A stretch of DNA of 64,000 bases from Pseudaquabacterium terrae (GTDB lineage Bacteria; Pseudomonadota; Gammaproteobacteria; Burkholderiales; Burkholderiaceae_C), in the NCBI RefSeq assembly GCF_013266755.1, contig NZ_JABRWJ010000006.1:310001-374000 (forward strand). Direction: 5' to 3'. This document shows, piece after piece, positions 40,023 through 49,617 of this stretch; within the stretch, counting starts at the first letter, position 1, and each line of letters opens with the position of its first letter. A program made the translations under genes and the position numbers. A model generated the notes under the pieces. It was not told where the DNA came from. It made no database searches and saw nothing but the letters and a program-made list of their open reading frames with translations.

Positions 40023-40820
40023 ATGGCAGTGTGTTGCCTGCGCCGCATCGTGGCCGCCGCGGCCGCCGTCGCGACGATCGCCGCCGCCGCGCAGACGGCG
40101 CCGCCTGCCGCGCCTGCGGCAGCGGCGCCGAAGGTGGTGGTCTCCGGCAGCGTGCCGGATGAAGCGACGCGCGCGGCGATCGTCGCCCGCGTGCGCGAGC
40201 TCTACGGCGCCGAGCGGGTGGTCGACCAACTCGGCGTGGCGGCGCTGGCCGCGCCGCCGAAGTGGAGCGAGCAGGTGCAGAAGCTGCTGACGCCGGAGCT
40301 GAAGCGCGTTTCGCAGGGCCAGTTGCGCATCGAGGGCAACATGATCGAGCTGGCCGGCGCGGTCGACAGCGCGCAGACTCAAGGCCTGCTGATCAAGGGC
40401 CTGACAGCGCGCCTGGACAATCCCACCTACAGCCTGCGCGACAGCCTGCGCATCGGCGCCAGCGGCCAGCAGCAGCTCGACGCGGCGATCGCCAACCGCA
40501 TCATCGAGTTCCACACCGGCAACGCCACGCTGACGCCCGACGGCCAGCGCGTGCTCGACGACCTGCTGCCGGTGCTGCGCCAGCTGCAGGGGCGGCGCTT
40601 CGAGATCGTCGGCCACACCGACGCCGCGGGCGGGCGCGGCACCAACCTGCTGCTGTCGGCCGCGCGCGCCGAAAGCGTCAAGGCGTATCTCGTGCAGCGC
40701 GGCATCCCGGCCGCGGCGCTGGTGAGCTCGGGGCTCGGGCCCGACCGGCCGCTGGCCGACAACACGACGCCCGAGGGGCGCGCGCGCAACCGGCGCATCG
40801 AGTTCCGGTTGCTGGCATAA
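40023..40820 (+). CDS. OmpA-family peptidoglycan-binding protein (TagL-like)
   Basis: 265 residues from the ATG at 40023; an in-frame ATG at 40017 overlaps the tagF stop, but its spacing to the GGGGG site is too short. A signal peptide (AAAAAVATIAAAAQ) is followed by two BON-like repeats and a C-terminal OmpA domain (IIEFHTGNATLTPDGQRVLD; F-E-I-V-G-H-T-D-A-A-G; ARAESVKAYLVQRGI; N-R-R-I-E-F-R). The domain should bind peptidoglycan. Since TssL here has no such domain, this protein probably anchors the membrane complex to the cell wall. Confidence 0.85.
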   Translation: MAVCCLRRIVAAAAAVATIAAAAQTAPPAAPAAAAPKVVVSGSVPDEATRAAIVARVRELYGAERVVDQLGVAALAAPPKWSEQVQKLLTPELKRVSQGQLRIEGNMIELAGAVDSAQTQGLLIKGLTARLDNPTYSLRDSLRIGASGQQQLDAAIANRIIEFHTGNATLTPDGQRVLDDLLPVLRQLQGRRFEIVGHTDAAGGRGTNLLLSAARAESVKAYLVQRGIPAAALVSSGLGPDRPLADNTTPEGRARNRRIEFRLLA

Positions 40821-40825
40821 CATGC

Positions 40826-40855
40826 AAAACGCTCGGTGATTCAGCCGGGCGTTTT
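40826..40855. terminator. Bidirectional terminator between the OmpA-like gene and tssA
   Basis: AAAACGCTCGG (40826-40836) pairs with CCGGGCGTTTT (40845-40855), 11 bp with one G/T wobble, and carries A and T runs on the two sides, so it can stop transcripts from both convergent genes. It overlaps the last codons of tssA. Confidence 0.8.
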
Positions 40856-41740
40856 CGGCGGCTCGATGCCGAGCAGCTCTTCGAGGTGGGCGAGCGACGC
40901 GCCGTCCTTGACGACGGTGCGCAGCCAGCCGTGCAGGTCGGTGGAACCCCAGCGCGCGGCCTTTTCGGCGAGGTAGGCGACGGGGCTGTGCGGCTCGGTG
41001 CGCCGGAAGAAGTCTGCGACCTGACGCAACTGCTGCAGCGCCTGCGCGCGCGTCTGCAACGGCCCCCCGGCAAGCGCCGAACCGGCGTGCGACACGCCGT
41101 TGCCGGGGATGCCGACGACGGCACCGTCCGGCGCATTGAAATCCACTTCGGCCGGCAGATCCGCCAGCAGCGCCTTCAACGCATCACGCACGCCGACGAA
41201 GCTCGGGCCGTCGTCGCCGAGGCGACCATCGACCGCCTGCTGCAGCACCGTCAGCGCCTGCAGCGCGGCCGCCGCATCGGCCCGCCGCAGCGGCACGGCA
41301 GGCGCTTCACGCGCCAGCCGCACCAGCGGCACGCTGCGTGTCAATAGCCAGCTCAGGCTGCCGATGCGCTGCTCGCGGTCGCCGTCCTCGCTGCGCGGAT
41401 GCAGTTCGTCCCAGTGCTGCTCGATCAGGCCGGTGCACAGCGCCAGGCCGTCGGCCAGCCCGGCCAGCCCGCGCCGCTGCGCCCAGGCATCGGCCAGCCA
41501 GCCGGCCAGCCGCAAGTCCTTGCTGCGTGTGCGCAGCAGCTGTGCGCACAAGGTCTCGACGCCGGCCCAGTCGGCGACCTTCGGCTCCTTGCCCTTCTCC
41601 TTCCACTCTCCCAGCGGCAGGCTCGCGTCGTCTTCGCGGCGCAGCTCGGCGATCAAGTCGAACTCGTCGCTGAACGACAGGTCCTCGCCGCAGGGCGAGG
41701 CCTCGGCAATCGGTTGCAGCAGCGTGGCGGTGACTTCCAT
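40841..41740 (-). CDS. tssA: T6SS assembly protein TssA (short form)
   Basis: 299 residues. The ImpA N-terminal domain is clear (P-I-A-E-A-S-P-C-G-E-D-L-S-F and DWAGVETLCAQLLRTRSKDL; HWDELHPRSEDGD). The C-terminal part is short (PHSPVAYLAEKAARWGSTDL), typical of Burkholderia-type TssA rather than the long forms with VasJ or VasL domains. TssA primes tube and sheath polymerisation at the baseplate. It is transcribed alone, convergent to the OmpA-like gene and divergent from vgrG2 across 162 bases. Confidence 0.93.
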   Translation of the reverse strand: MEVTATLLQPIAEASPCGEDLSFSDEFDLIAELRREDDASLPLGEWKEKGKEPKVADWAGVETLCAQLLRTRSKDLRLAGWLADAWAQRRGLAGLADGLALCTGLIEQHWDELHPRSEDGDREQRIGSLSWLLTRSVPLVRLAREAPAVPLRRADAAAALQALTVLQQAVDGRLGDDGPSFVGVRDALKALLADLPAEVDFNAPDGAVVGIPGNGVSHAGSALAGGPLQTRAQALQQLRQVADFFRRTEPHSPVAYLAEKAARWGSTDLHGWLRTVVKDGASLAHLEELLGIEPPKTPG

Positions 41741-41829
41741 CGTCGGACCCGGGAGGCGAAGGATCGGAATTCTGCCGGCACGTGCCTAACGCGCGAGGTG
41801 TGCGAACAACCCGTTACAGCGCAGCTGTC

Positions 41830-41864
41830 GAAGTTGGGGGGGTCGACCGCGGCGGGCCAACTTC
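41830..41864. promoter_or_regulatory. Inverted repeat upstream of second vgrG
   Basis: GAAGTTGG (41830-41837) and CCAACTTC (41857-41864) are exact 8-base inverted repeats with a 19-base spacer in the 162-base gap between tssA and vgrG2, ending 38 bases before the vgrG2 ATG. The left arm lies in AAGTTGGGGGGGTCGA, similar to the sequence before the tssB operon. It may be an operator for expression of the vgrG2-effector-immunity unit. Confidence 0.45.
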
Positions 41865-41902
41865 ATAATCCGCCGGCTCGAAGATTCGTGCCAGGAGAGG
41901 GC

Positions 41903-44900
41903 ATGCCGCCCGCGTCGCAAGGGCTTGCCGCCATCGGCTCGCTGATCAGCCCACTGCTCGGCCTCGCGGCCGAATCCATCACCAGCCGCCTTGACTTCAC
42001 GGCGCTGCTCCACCAGCGCGGCCGCCTGCTGCAGATGCAGACCGCGCTGCCGACGCTGGCGCTGGTGCCCGAACGCGCGGTGATGCGCGAAGCGGTGAGC
42101 CAGCCTTTCGAGCTGACCGTCGATGCGCTGGCCAGCTCGGCGCACTTCGAATTGAAGCGTCTGATCGGCGAGCAGATGACGCTGTCGCTGCTGCAGCCCG
42201 ACGGAGGCTACAAGCCCTGGCACGGCTACGTCACCGAGGCCGCGCAGCTCGGCGCCGACGGCGGCCTCGCGCGCTACCGGCTGGTGATGCGGCCGTGGCT
42301 GCATTTCCTGGCGCTGCGGCGCGACTGCTTCGTCTACCAGGACCGCGACGCGCGCGCGATCTTCGAAGACGTGTTCGCCGACCACCCGCAGGCGAACTTC
42401 CGCTTCGAGATCAGCGAGCCGTTGCGCGAACGCAGCCTGTGCGTGCAGTACCGCGAGAGCGACCTCGCGTTCGTCAGCCGGCTGCTGGCCGAAGAGGGCC
42501 TGAGCTACCACTTCGAGCACGACGCCACCGGCGCGAGCCTCGACAGCGCGAAGAACGCGCTGCACACGCTGGTGATCAGCGATCGACGCGCCGCGCGGCC
42601 CGAGCACGGCACGGTACGTTTCACCAGCCAGCATCCGACGGCGAATCTCGAAGGCCAGCGTGACGCGGTGACCCACTTCGCGGCGATGCGGCGGCTGCAG
42701 CCGAACAGCGTCACGCTGGCGTCGTGGAACTACAAGCAGCTCGCCGGCACCAGCGCCGAGATCAGCAGCGCGCTCGACATCGGCGAGCTGCCGGCGCTGG
42801 AGGTCTACGACGGCACCGGTGCCTATCGCTACCAGGATGCGCCGCATGCCGAACGCGCGGCCGAGCTCGCGCTGCAGGCGCTGGAGCTCGATTTCAAGCG
42901 CTTCGAAGGCCAGGGCAGCACGCGGCACTTCGAGGCCGGCCGGCGCTTCCAGCTGGTCGACCATCCGCTGTACGGCAGCGGGCTCGCCAGTGGGCTGGTC
43001 AGCCATCCGCGTGCCGACAACCAGTTCACGCTGCTCGCCATCGAGCACCACATGGCCAACAACTTCGGTGCGCAGGCGGCGAAACTGCTGGGCCTGTCGG
43101 CGCTGGAGCGCGGCACCTACCGCAACCACTTCCATGCCGCGCCGGCGGCGGCGGTGATCGTGCCGCGCTTCGTGCGCAAGCCCACTGCACCCGGGCTGCA
43201 GACCGCGCTGGTGGTCGGCGTGCCGGGCGAACCGCTGAGCACGGAACGCGAGCACCGCGTCAAGATCCAGTTCGGCTGGCAGCGCGGCGAGCAGCCGCTG
43301 GCCGGTGGCCTGGCCCACGATGCGACGAGCCCGGACACCGAAGGCAACGCCCCCGGGAACCAGACCTCCGGCACTTGGGTGCGCGTGGCCTCGCCCGCGG
43401 CCGGCGCGAACTGGGGCGCGATCTTCACGCCGCGCATCGGCACCGAGGTCGCGGTGCAATTCGTCGAAGGCGACATCGACCGGCCGCTGATCGTCGGCAG
43501 CCTGTACAACGGCCAGGACCTGCCGCCGTACTCGGCCGGCGTCGATTCCGGCGTCAACCACCCGGGCGTGCTGTCGGGCCTGCACAGCCACGCGCTCGAC
43601 GGCGCCGGCTACAACCAGTGGGTGATCGACGACGCCACGGGCCAGTTGCGTATGCGCCTGCTGTGCAGCTACACGCTGGCCGAGGTCGGGCTCGGGCACC
43701 TGATCCAGCAATCGGCCGGTTCGGCGCAGCGCGGGTCCTGGCGCGGCGCGGGCTTCGAGCTGGCGACGCAGGCCTGGATCAGCCTGCGCGCGGCCAAGGG
43801 CCTGCTGATCAGCACCAGCGCGCGCGGCGGCAGCTACGGCTCGGCCCGCTCGACGCAGATGGATGCCGACGAGGCCACCGCCAAGCTGAAGGCAGCGCGC
43901 GAGTTGGGCCAATCGCTGACCGCCGCGGCACGCCACGCCCAGGCGCACGGCCTGTCGACGCACGACGGCGGCCAGGCGATGCAGCGCACCACCGACGCCA
44001 TCGACCCGCAGCAGCGCGGCAAGCACGAAGGCGCAGTCGGCGGGCAGGCCGCCCAGCAGGCGGATGCGGCGCGCACCTTGAGCGATCCGGTGCATGCCTT
44101 CGCCGACCCGCTGGCGGTGCTCGACAGCGCGGCCGGCACGGCCTTCACCAGCGAAGCGCAGATCGCCACGATGTCGGGCCAGAACCTGTCGGTCACCGCG
44201 CACGGCGACGTGCAGCAGACGGCAGCGCACACCTACGCCTCGGTCTCCGGCCGCACGACCAGCCTGTATGCGCACGAAGGCGGCATCAAGGCCTTCGCGG
44301 CGAACGGGCCGGTCAGCATCCGCGCGCACACCGATGCGATGCAATTGCTGGCGGACCAGGAACTGACGGTGATCTCGGTCAACGATCAGATCCACATCGA
44401 TGCGAAGAATCGCATCGAGCTGCGCGACGGCGAGAGCTCGATCGTGCTCGAAGGCGGCGACATCACGTTCACGATGCCGGGGCTGTTCTCGGCGCCGATG
44501 AGCACGCATGAGTTCATGGCGCCGGGTCAGGGAACGCCGGACCTGCCGAACCTGCCGAGCCCCGAGAAGGCTGAACACTGGGTCGAGCTGAACTACCGCG
44601 ACGTCGCCGCCGTGCCGATGGCCGGCGCCGACTACACGCTGCGCTTTGCGAGCGGCGTGATCATCAAGGGCCAGCTCGACGGACAAGGATTCGCGCGCAT
44701 CGACGGTGTGCCTTACGAGCCCTACACCGTGAAGCTCGGCGAGTCGAGCGAGGCGCCGAAGCCGCGGCACGAGCGAACGCCGAATCCGTTCTTCGGCGGC
44801 GGGCCGGCGACCGGCACCGAGGAAGCGCTGCAGCGTCTGCAAGCCTTCAGCGAGATGGAGATGGCGGCCTTGCAGGATGACTTCTTCCCTGACGAGATCG

Positions 44901-45058
44901 CCGCGATGACGGGCGATGTCACCGAGGTCGGCGGCAGCCGCAGCGAGGAAGTCGAGCTGTATGTCGATGACTACCGCACCGAGTCGCCCTCGGAGCAGGC
45001 GCTGAACTACGAGGACTACCGGGCCGAGCATCCCGAAGGCAAGGAGGGCCAGGGATGA
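41903..45058 (+). CDS. vgrG: T6SS spike protein VgrG (TssI), second copy
   Basis: 1051 residues from the ATG at 41903 behind AGGAGAGG. The gp27-like region contains WHGYVTEAAQLGADGGLARY and RERSLCVQYRESDLAFVSRL; the OB-fold has REHRVKIQFGWQ and WGAIFTPRIGTEVAVQF; a DUF2345 domain follows, and the C-terminus is an acidic extension (Y-R-D-V-A-A-V-P-M-A-G then many Glu/Asp) distinct from that of the first VgrG. Its last 4 bases overlap the next gene (ATGAG), so the PoNe-like effector is coupled to it and is probably its cargo. Confidence 0.95.
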   Translation: MPPASQGLAAIGSLISPLLGLAAESITSRLDFTALLHQRGRLLQMQTALPTLALVPERAVMREAVSQPFELTVDALASSAHFELKRLIGEQMTLSLLQPDGGYKPWHGYVTEAAQLGADGGLARYRLVMRPWLHFLALRRDCFVYQDRDARAIFEDVFADHPQANFRFEISEPLRERSLCVQYRESDLAFVSRLLAEEGLSYHFEHDATGASLDSAKNALHTLVISDRRAARPEHGTVRFTSQHPTANLEGQRDAVTHFAAMRRLQPNSVTLASWNYKQLAGTSAEISSALDIGELPALEVYDGTGAYRYQDAPHAERAAELALQALELDFKRFEGQGSTRHFEAGRRFQLVDHPLYGSGLASGLVSHPRADNQFTLLAIEHHMANNFGAQAAKLLGLSALERGTYRNHFHAAPAAAVIVPRFVRKPTAPGLQTALVVGVPGEPLSTEREHRVKIQFGWQRGEQPLAGGLAHDATSPDTEGNAPGNQTSGTWVRVASPAAGANWGAIFTPRIGTEVAVQFVEGDIDRPLIVGSLYNGQDLPPYSAGVDSGVNHPGVLSGLHSHALDGAGYNQWVIDDATGQLRMRLLCSYTLAEVGLGHLIQQSAGSAQRGSWRGAGFELATQAWISLRAAKGLLISTSARGGSYGSARSTQMDADEATAKLKAARELGQSLTAAARHAQAHGLSTHDGGQAMQRTTDAIDPQQRGKHEGAVGGQAAQQADAARTLSDPVHAFADPLAVLDSAAGTAFTSEAQIATMSGQNLSVTAHGDVQQTAAHTYASVSGRTTSLYAHEGGIKAFAANGPVSIRAHTDAMQLLADQELTVISVNDQIHIDAKNRIELRDGESSIVLEGGDITFTMPGLFSAPMSTHEFMAPGQGTPDLPNLPSPEKAEHWVELNYRDVAAVPMAGADYTLRFASGVIIKGQLDGQGFARIDGVPYEPYTVKLGESSEAPKPRHERTPNPFFGGGPATGTEEALQRLQAFSEMEMAALQDDFFPDEIAAMTGDVTEVGGSRSEEVELYVDDYRTESPSEQALNYEDYRAEHPEGKEGQG

Positions 45059-46572
45059 GCGGAGCCACCGCGGCAGCGACGGGCGCCACGACCGGGGCGG
45101 TCAAAGGTGCCGTCAAGGCCGCCGACGACAGCGTCGGCCATTGGCTCAAGGGCATCGTCACCGGCGAGGGCAATTCGCCGTCGCAGATCATCGTCTCGGG
45201 CATCCTCGGCGTCGTGCCGGGCCTGGGCCAGGCGATGGACCTGCGCGACATCGTCGTCGGCGTCATCACGATCGCCAGCGCGCCGGGCAATCCGATGGCC
45301 TGGCTCGACATGGCGATCACGCTGGTCGGCTGCATCCCGGCGGCGGGCGACGCGTTGAAGACGACCTTCCGCTTGCTCAAGCGCGGCGACTCGCTGCCGC
45401 GCATCCTCGACGGCCTGTCGCCGGCGATCCGCGGCAACGTCGAGCGCTTCTTCCGCGACATCGATTGGGGCCAGGTCGCGCGCACCGTCAAGGGCACCTT
45501 CGACAAGGTGCTCGGCGCGTTCATCGACGGCCTGGACTCCTGGGTCGTCAAGACCATGATGGGCCGCGGCGAAGTCAAGCTGCTGATCGAGCAGCTCACG
45601 CAGATGCGCAAGCAGGCGCCGAAGATGCTGGACGAGGCGATCGGTGAATTGAAGGCGATGTGGAACAAGGCGCTCGGCGACAAGCTGCCGACGAGCACCG
45701 CGCACGGCACGCCGGCGAAGGCCTCGGCGCCGTCGAGCAGCTCGGGAGGCGGCGGGCGCGCGCCCGAGGTGGATCCGAAAGCACCGCCGAAGACGGTTCA
45801 GCGTGACCGAAGCGACAAGCCGACCACGACGCCGGATACGCCGCGAACGGAGCAGCGGCGTGCGGCGAAGAAGAAGCAGGGCTTCGAGACCGGCGTGCCT
45901 GCGGAGCACATGACGGACTATTGGGTGGCGCGGACGAAGCGCAATCTGAAGAAGGCGAACAACGGCGGGCGCTTGTGGGAAGAAACAGACCGACCCGGGC
46001 GACAGGGAATCGATCACGTATGGATGCAGAGGGGCAATTCGGATCGGCCGGGCGTGATTGGCGAGACGAAGAGCAGTTTGTTAGGGGCGTTCAAGTTTCT
46101 GGCGGCGTTGCCTGAGGACATCCGCGCCCAACTGAGTGCCTTGAGCGCCGATGAAGCATCGAAGCCGACAGCAGCAACAGCGGGTTCCGAAAAGCCGACG
46201 CCGAACATATTCGACAGCAAGGAGCGAGATAGCGTCACATCGCGGGCCAAGATCGATGGGTCCGCCGAGGCGGAGGCTGAGCTCAAGAAGGGCCTCGGTG
46301 ATACCAAGACGAAGGGCGTGCAGATGAGCCACCTATGGATTTACAAGTCGCTGCCCGATGAACGAATGACGCCACAGGGCCAGGAATTGAATCGACACGT
46401 CAAGCGGTATTGGAAGACTCTACTGATGGACGAAACATCGACGCCGCCCTACGCCCGATGGATCACGATGGTGACCGGGAGGCAGAAGGCCCTACATGAG
46501 AGGAAGCAAGGACATCAACACCAGATTCAGCCGCCGTTAATCCCGCTACCAGATGGAGTCTTGGCCAAGTGA
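45055..46572 (+). CDS. T6SS effector with PoNe-like PD-(D/E)xK nuclease tip
   Basis: 505 residues. The N-terminal 150 residues have hydrophobic helices (IIVSGILGVVPGLGQAMDLR; LDMAITLVGCIPAAGDALK) homologous in pattern to those of the Ntox15 effector. A Ser/Gly/Pro linker (about 218-270) leads to a C-terminal nuclease domain with G-R-Q-G-I-D320-H-V-W and G-E337-T-K339-S-S, the D...ExK arrangement of PD-(D/E)xK nucleases and of the PoNe group. The next gene encodes a PoNi-family protein, which supports this assignment. It should degrade DNA in the target cytoplasm. GC content drops sharply from about base 45880, marking the tip as a module acquired separately. Confidence 0.82.
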   Translation: MSGATAAATGATTGAVKGAVKAADDSVGHWLKGIVTGEGNSPSQIIVSGILGVVPGLGQAMDLRDIVVGVITIASAPGNPMAWLDMAITLVGCIPAAGDALKTTFRLLKRGDSLPRILDGLSPAIRGNVERFFRDIDWGQVARTVKGTFDKVLGAFIDGLDSWVVKTMMGRGEVKLLIEQLTQMRKQAPKMLDEAIGELKAMWNKALGDKLPTSTAHGTPAKASAPSSSSGGGGRAPEVDPKAPPKTVQRDRSDKPTTTPDTPRTEQRRAAKKKQGFETGVPAEHMTDYWVARTKRNLKKANNGGRLWEETDRPGRQGIDHVWMQRGNSDRPGVIGETKSSLLGAFKFLAALPEDIRAQLSALSADEASKPTAATAGSEKPTPNIFDSKERDSVTSRAKIDGSAEAEAELKKGLGDTKTKGVQMSHLWIYKSLPDERMTPQGQELNRHVKRYWKTLLMDETSTPPYARWITMVTGRQKALHERKQGHQHQIQPPLIPLPDGVLAK

Positions 46573-47609
46573 CGAACACATATGAGCCAACGCCTCTCGC
46601 AGATGGCGAGTTTGTCGCGAAGCGTCGATCCGTCCTGCTCGGATTTCCTGCATATCACGAGATCACGACTGATGTCGTGGAAACGTTTGATGTCGTCACG
46701 CGCTCACTCCAGGACCGCGATCGGGTTGCGCGCATGGATCCGTCCCGACCAATGGGGGCGACACGATCCAGGGCGTGGGACGCGGTGACCTATCTGCATC
46801 TCCAGTACACGGCCGGAATGCCGGTCGACCGATTGCGCCAATTCCTTCCCGATGCCGTTGCTTTCTGGACTGAGTTTGCGGCCTACGACAAGGCATACGA
46901 CAGCAGTCCCGCGGCCGGAGGAAGGCGAGTTCCTCACATTGACCTCCATGACAAGGACTATTGGAACGCAATCCGCTTGACCAGCTTCGCCATTCTGTTC
47001 GGTCAGCACGGACTACTGCCGAGCATTGCACCGCTGTGGGACTACGAGAACGAGGAGATGGACGGCCTGCTGGAGCGTCTCATTGCGCCGTTTGTTCCCG
47101 GACGCGCGCCGCCACCGGACACCTGCACGCGCCACCTGCCGTATTTCAAGCTTCTGAAGGTCCTTGCTGCCGATCCGGACAAGCGGTCCGCCCTGATGGC
47201 CAAGTACATGGACGAGTGGTACGTCGCCAGCCGCAGAGAACCCTATTACGAATCGCACACCAAGGGCCGCGAACACAGCTTCCTCGGCTATTGGAGCTTC
47301 GAGGCTGCGGCCGTTGCGTACGTTCTCGACATCGACGACACGACCTTCCGCGATCACGAGTTCTATCCCCGGGACCTCGCCGACTTCGCGCGAAGCCTGC
47401 CGCGGCCCGTCGTTCTCGGTGGCCCGCCCGCGAGCGATACCGATTCGACGGACCGACTGCGCTGCACCGCCGGTCAGCCCTGCCCTCGATCCGGCTTCTG
47501 GTTCACGCCGGCGCGCCCGGACTCACGTCGCCAATTTGCGCAAGGCGATGTGATGCCCGAACTCGGCGGCGACTACGGCGCGACGATCTGGCAATGGGAC
47601 GACCGGTAG
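46569..47609 (+). CDS. PoNi-family immunity protein (DUF1911-type)
   Basis: 346 residues, start overlapping the effector stop by 4 bases. The central part matches DUF1910/DUF1911: HDKDYWNAIRLTSFAILFGQ, LPYFKLLKVLAADPDKRSAL, EHSFLGYWSFEAAAVAYVLD and a late Y-P-R-D-L-A-D-F-A-R. These proteins neutralise PoNe nucleases in the cytoplasm; no signal peptide is seen, as expected. After about residue 300 an extra C-terminal module carries G-F-W-F-T-P-A and Y-G-A-T-I-W-Q-W-D, a motif found at the end of various T6SS-associated proteins and not needed in simple PoNi proteins. Its role is unknown. Confidence 0.88.
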   Translation: MTNTYEPTPLADGEFVAKRRSVLLGFPAYHEITTDVVETFDVVTRSLQDRDRVARMDPSRPMGATRSRAWDAVTYLHLQYTAGMPVDRLRQFLPDAVAFWTEFAAYDKAYDSSPAAGGRRVPHIDLHDKDYWNAIRLTSFAILFGQHGLLPSIAPLWDYENEEMDGLLERLIAPFVPGRAPPPDTCTRHLPYFKLLKVLAADPDKRSALMAKYMDEWYVASRREPYYESHTKGREHSFLGYWSFEAAAVAYVLDIDDTTFRDHEFYPRDLADFARSLPRPVVLGGPPASDTDSTDRLRCTAGQPCPRSGFWFTPARPDSRRQFAQGDVMPELGGDYGATIWQWDDR

Positions 47610-47744
47610 CCGCCCGGGCCACTCCCCCTCGGGCAATCCCCGAAACGTCTCCGTTACGAAACTCTGGTTGAATCGCACCTTCCCGGCCCGACCGCGCCGC
47701 GCGCGGAGCGTCTCTTTCCTCCCTGAGCCGCTGACCGGGATTGC

Positions 47745-47777
47745 GGCTCCCGCGCTCCGCGCGGGGGCCTTTTTTTT
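47745..47777 (+). terminator. Strong terminator at the end of the T6SS cluster
   Basis: GGCTCCCGCG (47745-47754) pairs with CGCGGGGGCC (47760-47769; one mismatch) around a 5-base loop and is followed by eight T residues. It ends plus-strand transcription from the vgrG2-effector-immunity unit just before the convergent 47784-48638 gene. Confidence 0.85.
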
Positions 47778-47783
47778 GGGCGC

Positions 47784-48638
47784 TCAGCCGCGCCGCGCCG
47801 CCAGCTCGGTGGGCACCGGCGGCCGCATCGCCCGCTGGGCCATCGCCAGCAGCGACTGCGCGATGCGGTCGGCGGTGGTCGCGACGTCGTTCAGGCGCCG
47901 GCGTTCCTTGACCAGGCCGCCTTCGTTCAGCGCGGCGCTGAACATCACCCACTGGTTGCGCGCCAGCGCCAGCTCGTCGTGCATGCGCTGGTCGTGCAGG
48001 CTGCTGCCGGAGATCGCTTCGAGCGCGGCGGTGAACTCGCCCATCGCCTGCCTGACGTCGACGGCGATGGCTTGGCTGCCGGGGCCGGCGGCGGCCGCGA
48101 AGTTCAGCTTGCCGACGCGCAGCGCGGTGGCAGCGGCGCGCGTCAGCAGGTCGACCAGCGTCGCGCGTGAGCCGTCACTCATCTCGCCGGACAGGCCGGT
48201 GCTGACGAAGCTCATCTGCGCGGCCAGCGCCTCGCTGTCGCGGTAGACCTCGGGCCAGGACGCGCCGGCGGCCTGCGGTCCGCCGTCGACCCGTTCGACG
48301 AAGGCCGTCACGCCGTCCGACAGCCGCTGCACCTGGCCGCGGCGGCGGGTGCTCAGCGTCGTGTCGCCGCGCAGCGTTTCGAGCGCGCCGATGACGCGGC
48401 TGCGCTCCCGGCCCAGCTCGTCGCGGGCACGCGCGGTGTCGCTCAGCGCGGCCAGCTCCAGCCGCAGCTTCGCCAGCCGCTCGACGCCGACGCGCAGCTC
48501 GGCCGCCGCCAGCACGGAGGCGTCGCCGGCGCGTACCGGCGCGGCGATGGCCGAGCCGAGTGCCAGCGCGCCGATCGCGCCCAAGCTCGCGCACAGTCTC
48601 CGCGTGCGTGCTCTCTTCCCAGCCTGTTGCGCTCGCAT
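47784..48638 (-). CDS. Exported protein with PilJ/NarX-type N-terminal sensory domain
   Basis: 284 residues. A signal peptide (SLGAIGALALGSAIAAPVRA) is followed by an all-helical region with the type IV pili methyl-accepting chemotaxis N-terminal pattern, twice: E-L-R-V-G-V-E-R-L-A-K-L-R-L-E and MHDELALARNQWVMFSAAL. In transducers such as PilJ this module is the periplasmic sensor; here it stands alone, without a membrane-spanning signalling part. It could bind a ligand in the periplasm. It is convergent with the T6SS cluster and on the same strand as psuK-psuG, 46 bases beyond the psuG stop. Confidence 0.6.
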   Translation of the reverse strand: MRAQQAGKRARTRRLCASLGAIGALALGSAIAAPVRAGDASVLAAAELRVGVERLAKLRLELAALSDTARARDELGRERSRVIGALETLRGDTTLSTRRRGQVQRLSDGVTAFVERVDGGPQAAGASWPEVYRDSEALAAQMSFVSTGLSGEMSDGSRATLVDLLTRAAATALRVGKLNFAAAAGPGSQAIAVDVRQAMGEFTAALEAISGSSLHDQRMHDELALARNQWVMFSAALNEGGLVKERRRLNDVATTADRIAQSLLAMAQRAMRPPVPTELAARRG

Positions 48639-48684
48639 GTCCCAACCCCTCTCGAAAAGGGGCGCATGCTAGGGATTCCCCGCG

Positions 48685-49613
<929 letters not shown>

Positions 49614-49617
<4 letters not shown>

